Shown: one piece after another, positions 21,993 through 25,710 of the stretch | How positions within the stretch are numbered: position 1 is the first letter of the stretch | Layout of the letters: every line of letters begins with the position of its first letter | NCBI GenBank assembly: GCA_964416665.1 | Contig: CAYQFA010000009.1 | Location: 1-25,710, forward strand | From: JAKAGE01 sp964416665 | GTDB lineage: Bacteria; Patescibacteriota; Minisyncoccia; UBA6257; 2-01-FULL-56-20 | Length of the DNA stretch: 25,710 nt | Direction of reading: 5' to 3' | Notes under the pieces: generated by a model | Seen by the model: the letters and a program-made list of their open reading frames with translations, nothing else | What the model was told of the DNA's origin: nothing | Database searches by the model: none | Position numbers and translations under genes: made by a program

Positions 21993-22946
21993 ATGAAACC
22001 AATCCTTATTTCCGGTTCGCTCGTTTACGACCGCATCATGGATTTCCCCGGGCGCTTTAAAGATCATATTCTCGGCGGGGATGCCCGCGTCTTGAACCTC
22101 AGTTTCGTCGTCGACCGCCTCGTCACATCGCGCGGCGGCACAGCGGGCAATATCGCCCATACCGTAAAACTACTCGACGGAGATCCGGTCATTGTAGGTG
22201 CGCTTGGCACCGACGGCGCGGATTACCTCGCGCATTTCGCCCGTGCGAAGATCGGTACGCGATATGTCGCGCGCGATACAAAACACCTCACCGCCTCCGC
22301 GCACATCATCACCGATCGGGACGACAATCAGATAACGGCATTTTTTAGCGGCACGTTGCCCGAAAGAACGCCGCGCATAGCGGGGGTGAATGAAAATGTT
22401 TCGTTCGCCACCATCTCCCCTGCCCATAAACAGGTGATGAAACGGCATCTGCGCGAATGCGCAAAGCTCGGGATGACCACTATGTTCGACCCGGGACAAC
22501 AGATCAACACCTTCACGCCGGAAGAACTGCGCCAGATGGTGCGGCTTGCGGATATCGTAATCGGCAATGATTATGAGATCACGATCCTGCAAGAACGGAC
22601 CGGCTGGGACACCAAAGAAATATTGCGCCGCGGCGGCATACTCATCGTTACGCGCGGGAGCAAAGGCTCGGTCATCTATCATCGCGGGGAAGGAAAAAAC
22701 GGGGGTGGGATAAAAATTTTACCGAGCAAGCCGCGCCGCATCGTTGACCCGACCGGCGCCGGCGATGCCTATCGCGCGGGATTCCTCGTTGGCCTTGCGG
22801 AAGGACGACCACTCGCGGTAGCCGGACGCATGGGAAGCGTCGCCGCAAGTTACGCCATTGAAACTTCAGGCACGCAGGAGCATACTTTTACGAAGTCGGA
22901 TTTTTGGAGCCGATACAAAAAAAATTATGGCCCGATAGAGGCTTAA
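21993..22946 (+). CDS. PfkB-family carbohydrate/nucleoside kinase, probable adenosine kinase
   Basis: 317 residues. A ribokinase-fold ATP-dependent kinase. The N-terminal part has GSLVYDRIMDFPGRF and the GGTAGNIAHTVKLL glycine motif of PfkB signature 1. The C-terminal signature DPTGAGDAYRAGFLVG contains the GAGD anion hole and catalytic Asp. The lid region includes FFSGTLPERTP, and VTRGSKGSVIY precedes the active site. The substrate cannot be proven from sequence, but ahcY starts seven bases after its stop, and adenosine is the product of ahcY. I therefore favour adenosine kinase over ribokinase or fructokinase. The start at 21993 is set by the TATAAT box immediately upstream. Confidence 0.88.
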   Translation: MKPILISGSLVYDRIMDFPGRFKDHILGGDARVLNLSFVVDRLVTSRGGTAGNIAHTVKLLDGDPVIVGALGTDGADYLAHFARAKIGTRYVARDTKHLTASAHIITDRDDNQITAFFSGTLPERTPRIAGVNENVSFATISPAHKQVMKRHLRECAKLGMTTMFDPGQQINTFTPEELRQMVRLADIVIGNDYEITILQERTGWDTKEILRRGGILIVTRGSKGSVIYHRGEGKNGGGIKILPSKPRRIVDPTGAGDAYRAGFLVGLAEGRPLAVAGRMGSVAASYAIETSGTQEHTFTKSDFWSRYKKNYGPIEA

Positions 22947-22953
22947 CAAAAAA

Positions 22954-24354
22954 ATGTATAAAATAAAAGACATCAAACTCGCGGAGTGGGGTCGGAAAGA
23001 AATCGGGATGGCAGAGAAGGAAATGCCAGGACTTATGGCCATCCGCGCACGCTACGCCGTGAAAAAACCGCTCAAGGGCGCACGCATCACCGGCTCGCTC
23101 CATATGACGATCCAGACCGCCGTTCTCATTGAAACCCTGCGCGCGCTCGGTGCGGACGTGCGCTGGTCCAGCTGCAATATTTTTTCCACACAGGATCAGG
23201 CCGCCGCGGCCATCGCGAAAGCCGGCATCCCCGTCTTCGCCTGGAAAGGAGAAACACTTGAGGAATATTGGTGGTGCCTCGACCAGTCGCTCGATTTCGG
23301 CAACGGCCGCGGACCGACGCTCATCGTTGATGACGGCGGCGACGCGACGCTCATGGTACACCTTGGAAAAGAGATTGAGGATGATCCCGCACTGCTCAAG
23401 AAAAAATTGCCAGCCGGCGCTGGCGATGATGAGCGCGCGCTGATGGCGCTCCTTAAAAAGATCCATGCCAAGGCACCGCACCGCTGGACGAAAGTGACGC
23501 AAGAGATCCGCGGCGTTTCGGAAGAGACAACGACCGGAGTACACCGCCTCTATGAACGATTCCGTCGCGGCGGACTCCTCTTCCCCGCCATCAACGTGAA
23601 CGATTCCGTCACCAAGAGCAAATTCGATAATATTTATGGCTGCCGCCATTCGCTCATCGACGGACTGAACCGCGCGACCGATGTGATGATCGGCGGCAAG
23701 ACCGCGGTCGTCTGCGGCTACGGCGACGTCGGCAAAGGCTCCGCGCAATCGCTCCGCGGACAGGGCTGTCGCGTGATCGTCACTGAGATCGATCCGATCT
23801 GCGCCTTGCAGGCGGCGATGGAAGGTTATGAGGTAACGACCATCGAGGACACGCTCGGCCGCGCGGATATCTATGTGACGACAACTGGCAACAAAGACAT
23901 CATCACGCTCGAGCATATGCGCAAAATGAAAGATCAGGCCATCGTGTGCAACATCGGCCACTTCGAAAACGAGATCCAGATGGCGCGTTTGAACGCGGCG
24001 CCCGGCGCGAAGAAAGTGAACATGAAACCGCAGGTGGATCGTTACGATTTCCCCGGCGGCAACGCTATTTATATTCTCGCCGAAGGCCGCCTCGTGAATC
24101 TCGGCTGTGCCACCGGTCATCCAAGCTTCGTGATGAGCACCAGCTTCTCCAACCAGACGCTCGCGCAGATCGAGCTCTGGACGAAGAAGCACGAAATCGG
24201 CGTATACTTATTGCCGAAAAAAATGGATGAGGAAGTGGCGCGATTGCATCTCGCGAAGATCGGCGCAAAGCTGACAAAGCTTTCCAAGGCGCAGGTTGAG
24301 TATTCGAACATCCCGGCGGAGGGACCGTACAAGCCGGAGAATTATCGGTACTAG
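22954..24354 (+). CDS. ahcY: S-adenosylhomocysteine hydrolase
   Basis: 466 residues, within the bacterial range. It reversibly splits S-adenosylhomocysteine to adenosine and homocysteine using bound NAD. Visible motifs: GSLHMTIQTAVLIETL, SCNIFSTQDQAAAAIA, VDDGGDATLM, SEETTTGVHRLYE, NVNDSVTKSKFDN, GCRHSLIDG, the Rossmann loop VCGYGDVGKG (about 251-261), NIGHFENEIQM and the C-terminal YKPENYRY that closes the NAD site of the neighbouring subunit. A lysine-rich insertion at about 145-180 is shared with other bacterial enzymes. It is the second gene of the pfkB-ahcY operon and stops three bases before the convergent tgt gene. Methylation reactions, including Cfa, would supply its substrate. Confidence 0.97.
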   Translation: MYKIKDIKLAEWGRKEIGMAEKEMPGLMAIRARYAVKKPLKGARITGSLHMTIQTAVLIETLRALGADVRWSSCNIFSTQDQAAAAIAKAGIPVFAWKGETLEEYWWCLDQSLDFGNGRGPTLIVDDGGDATLMVHLGKEIEDDPALLKKKLPAGAGDDERALMALLKKIHAKAPHRWTKVTQEIRGVSEETTTGVHRLYERFRRGGLLFPAINVNDSVTKSKFDNIYGCRHSLIDGLNRATDVMIGGKTAVVCGYGDVGKGSAQSLRGQGCRVIVTEIDPICALQAAMEGYEVTTIEDTLGRADIYVTTTGNKDIITLEHMRKMKDQAIVCNIGHFENEIQMARLNAAPGAKKVNMKPQVDRYDFPGGNAIYILAEGRLVNLGCATGHPSFVMSTSFSNQTLAQIELWTKKHEIGVYLLPKKMDEEVARLHLAKIGAKLTKLSKAQVEYSNIPAEGPYKPENYRY

Positions 24355-24357
24355 TTT

Positions 24358-25509
24358 TTACAACAATCCTTTCTTTATCTTTTCCCTCAGTTTTTCGACG
24401 GCGGCGTTGAAGAAATATAAATTGTGGAGCGTGAGCAGCGCGCCGCCGGTGATCTCGTTCGCGCGGACGAGGTGTGCGATGTAGCCGCGGGAATATTGCG
24501 CGCACACAAGGCACTCGCACGTGCGTTCGATAGGATTTTTGTCGCGCAGGAGTGTCGCCTTGTTGAAATTCACCTTTCCCCTGCTCGTGTACGCGATACC
24601 GCGCCGCGCGTAATGTGTCGGAATGGTGCAGTCGAAAGTATCGGCGCCGCCCTTAATGATCCGCTCCATATCATCAATATCGCCGATGCCCAGCAAATGG
24701 CGGGGCTTTTTGGCGTTGAGCAATGGAACCACCCAGTTCAAGATCTTGCCCGTGCCGATCTTGAATTCACCCAAGTCGCCGCCAATGCCATAACCGGCGA
24801 ATCCTTCCAACCCGGCGATATAGCGCGCGCTTTCCTTGCGCAGATCTTCAAAGTACGAACCCTGCACGATGCCATACAGCGCCTGATCGGTCTTCTTGAG
24901 CGCGATGCACTGCTTCGCCCAGCGATGCGTGCGCTCGAGCGACGTCTTCATGTATTCGTACGACGCGCCGGGCGGCGTGCACTCGTCGAACGCGAACATA
25001 ATGTCCGCACCTAATTTTTCCTGGATGCCGATCGATATCTTCGGGCTCAAAAACAATTCCGCACCGTCGAGCGGTGAACGGAAATGCACGCCCTCGTCGG
25101 TGATCTTCACCGCGTTCGGCTGAGCGCCATGCTCCACCGCGTGCTCGATCTTCGTCGGATAGTAATTCTTCCTCACTTTACCGACGCCCAAGTCGCGACC
25201 GAAACCAAGACTGAAAACCTGGAATCCACCGGAATCGGTCATTGTCGGCCGCGGCCAGTTCATGAACTTGTTGATGCCGCCCGCCGCCTTCACTATCTTC
25301 TCGCCCGGCTGGAGGTGCAGGTGATACGTGTTCGAGATGAGCAGCTGCGTCTTTGTCGCGGCGATCTCGTCGCTCCGGAGCGCCTTCACCGCAGCAAGCG
25401 TCGCGACCGGCACGAGCGCCGGCGTCATCACCTCTCCGTGCGACGTCTTCAAAACACCAAGCCGCGCGCGGCTCTTTTTGGACTGCTTGAGGATCTTGAA
25501 TTCGATCAT
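24358..25509 (-). CDS. tgt: queuine/preQ1 tRNA-ribosyltransferase (tRNA-guanine transglycosylase)
   Basis: 383 residues, the normal length. It exchanges guanine 34 of tRNAs with a GUN anticodon (Asp, Asn, His, Tyr) for preQ1. Motifs: TPALVPVATLAAVK, ISNTYHLHLQPGE, TDSGGFQVFSLG with the general-base Asp, GIVQGSYFEDLR, GYGIGGDLGEF, and DCTIPTHYARRG with the nucleophilic Asp. The zinc site is CECLVC followed by a His in the LTLHNLYF region. No preQ1 synthesis gene is present here, so the base may be salvaged. A TAATAT box ends seven bases before ATG 25509. Convergent with ahcY with a three-base gap. Confidence 0.97.
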   Translation of the reverse strand: MIEFKILKQSKKSRARLGVLKTSHGEVMTPALVPVATLAAVKALRSDEIAATKTQLLISNTYHLHLQPGEKIVKAAGGINKFMNWPRPTMTDSGGFQVFSLGFGRDLGVGKVRKNYYPTKIEHAVEHGAQPNAVKITDEGVHFRSPLDGAELFLSPKISIGIQEKLGADIMFAFDECTPPGASYEYMKTSLERTHRWAKQCIALKKTDQALYGIVQGSYFEDLRKESARYIAGLEGFAGYGIGGDLGEFKIGTGKILNWVVPLLNAKKPRHLLGIGDIDDMERIIKGGADTFDCTIPTHYARRGIAYTSRGKVNFNKATLLRDKNPIERTCECLVCAQYSRGYIAHLVRANEITGGALLTLHNLYFFNAAVEKLREKIKKGLL

Positions 25510-25516
25510 GAAAAAT

Positions 25517-25522
25517 ATATTA
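25517..25522 (-). promoter_or_regulatory. -10-like box of tgt
   Basis: TAATAT on the minus strand, seven bases before ATG 25509, in an AT-rich stretch; no -35 recognised. Confidence 0.35.
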
Positions 25523-25565
25523 ACACTTACTTGACCCCCATAGTTTACTCGAAAAACCGGAAATC

Positions 25566-25587
25566 AAAAAACCCCGCATGAGCAGGG
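25566..25587 (-). terminator. intrinsic terminator of the gene at the right edge
   Basis: On the minus strand CCCTGC-TCAT-GCGGGG (25587-25572, one mismatch) is followed by TTTTTT (25571-25566). It lies 27 bases after the stop codon at 25615. Confidence 0.7.
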
Positions 25588-25614
25588 CCTTTTGACCGCA
25601 TAAGCGAAGCCTTT

Positions 25615-25710
25615 CTATTTCTGCACGGGAACAGCATTTGCCGCACCCGTCGTCGGCGCCGAAGCTGAACCCGACACCGGCATCACGCCGGTCTGAACGC
25701 CCTGCCCTCC
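25615..25710 (-). CDS. C-terminal end of an unidentified protein (partial)
   Basis: The last 31 codons and a TAG stop of a minus-strand frame entering from the right edge: a Gly/Ala/Thr/Val-rich low-complexity tail ending AANAVPVQK. The terminator downstream supports a real gene end. The fragment is too short to identify; it looks like a flexible C-terminal tail. Confidence 0.6.
   Translation of the reverse strand, partial: GGQGVQTGVMPVSGSASAPTTGAANAVPVQK

Noticed and set aside
22888..24192. 434-residue minus-strand frame opposite ahcY
   Set aside because: ahcY is complete with all motifs; the antisense frame matches nothing and would overlap pfkB.
1..25710. CRISPR arrays, insertion sequences, rRNA genes, replication origin
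   Set aside because: I saw no regularly spaced repeats, transposase motifs, rRNA-like sequence or DnaA-box clusters.

Overview
The window looks like a chromosomal segment from an uncultured Candidate Phyla Radiation (Patescibacteria, Parcubacteria-like) bacterium. This rests on gene content and style: a CxxC-x17-CxxC zinc-ribbon protein, a stand-alone CofE-like ligase, long Ser/Thr/Gly surface proteins, many small orphan proteins and compact gene packing. The lineage is inferred, because there is no rRNA or ribosomal protein gene here to confirm it.

Layout. 1-3020: two minus-strand surface-protein genes, a beta-strand-repeat protein cut by the left edge and a membrane-anchored Ser/Thr/Pro-rich stalk protein. 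3044-6185: Mn-type superoxide dismutase, tRNA-Gln(TTG), an unknown protein, the zinc-ribbon protein, the CofE-like ligase and a GreA-type transcript cleavage factor. 6267-8691: cyclopropane fatty acid synthase and tyrosyl-tRNA synthetase, separated by a terminator-like hairpin. 8709-9370: two small orphan genes. 9442-13439: recG and a convergent membrane glycosyltransferase, bracketed by two long hairpins that share an apical core but have unrelated arms. 13516-15530: tRNA-Glu(TTC), an AcrVA2-like protein and a 5'-truncated reverse transcriptase, which looks like an accessory patch. 15569-19190: a solute-binding protein, hybrid-looking sensor kinase and receiver operon without any transporter permease. 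19381-21367: two orphan genes on either side of alanine racemase. 21441-24354: a PduO-type adenosyltransferase divergent from a PfkB kinase plus S-adenosylhomocysteine hydrolase operon. 24358-25509: queuine-type tRNA-guanine transglycosylase. 25615-25710: the 3' end of another minus-strand gene.

Two patterns cut across the window. First, at least a dozen genes have a good -10 box only 6-12 bases before the start codon and no Shine-Dalgarno, which implies leaderless or nearly leaderless mRNAs. By contrast cfa, the AcrVA2-like gene and three small orphans have clear Shine-Dalgarno sequences. Second, the hairpin pair at 9442-9534 and 13371-13439 shows compensatory base changes in its conserved tip, so the structure itself appears to be under selection. 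This is the best candidate for something undescribed.

Functionally, pfkB and ahcY can be read together as a route that clears S-adenosylhomocysteine and salvages the adenosine. The solute-binding protein with kinase and receiver reads as a ligand-sensing system. Intergenic gaps are all under about 250 bases; the ones not described by a feature (for example 19203-19380 and 14930-15010) show nothing I recognise.
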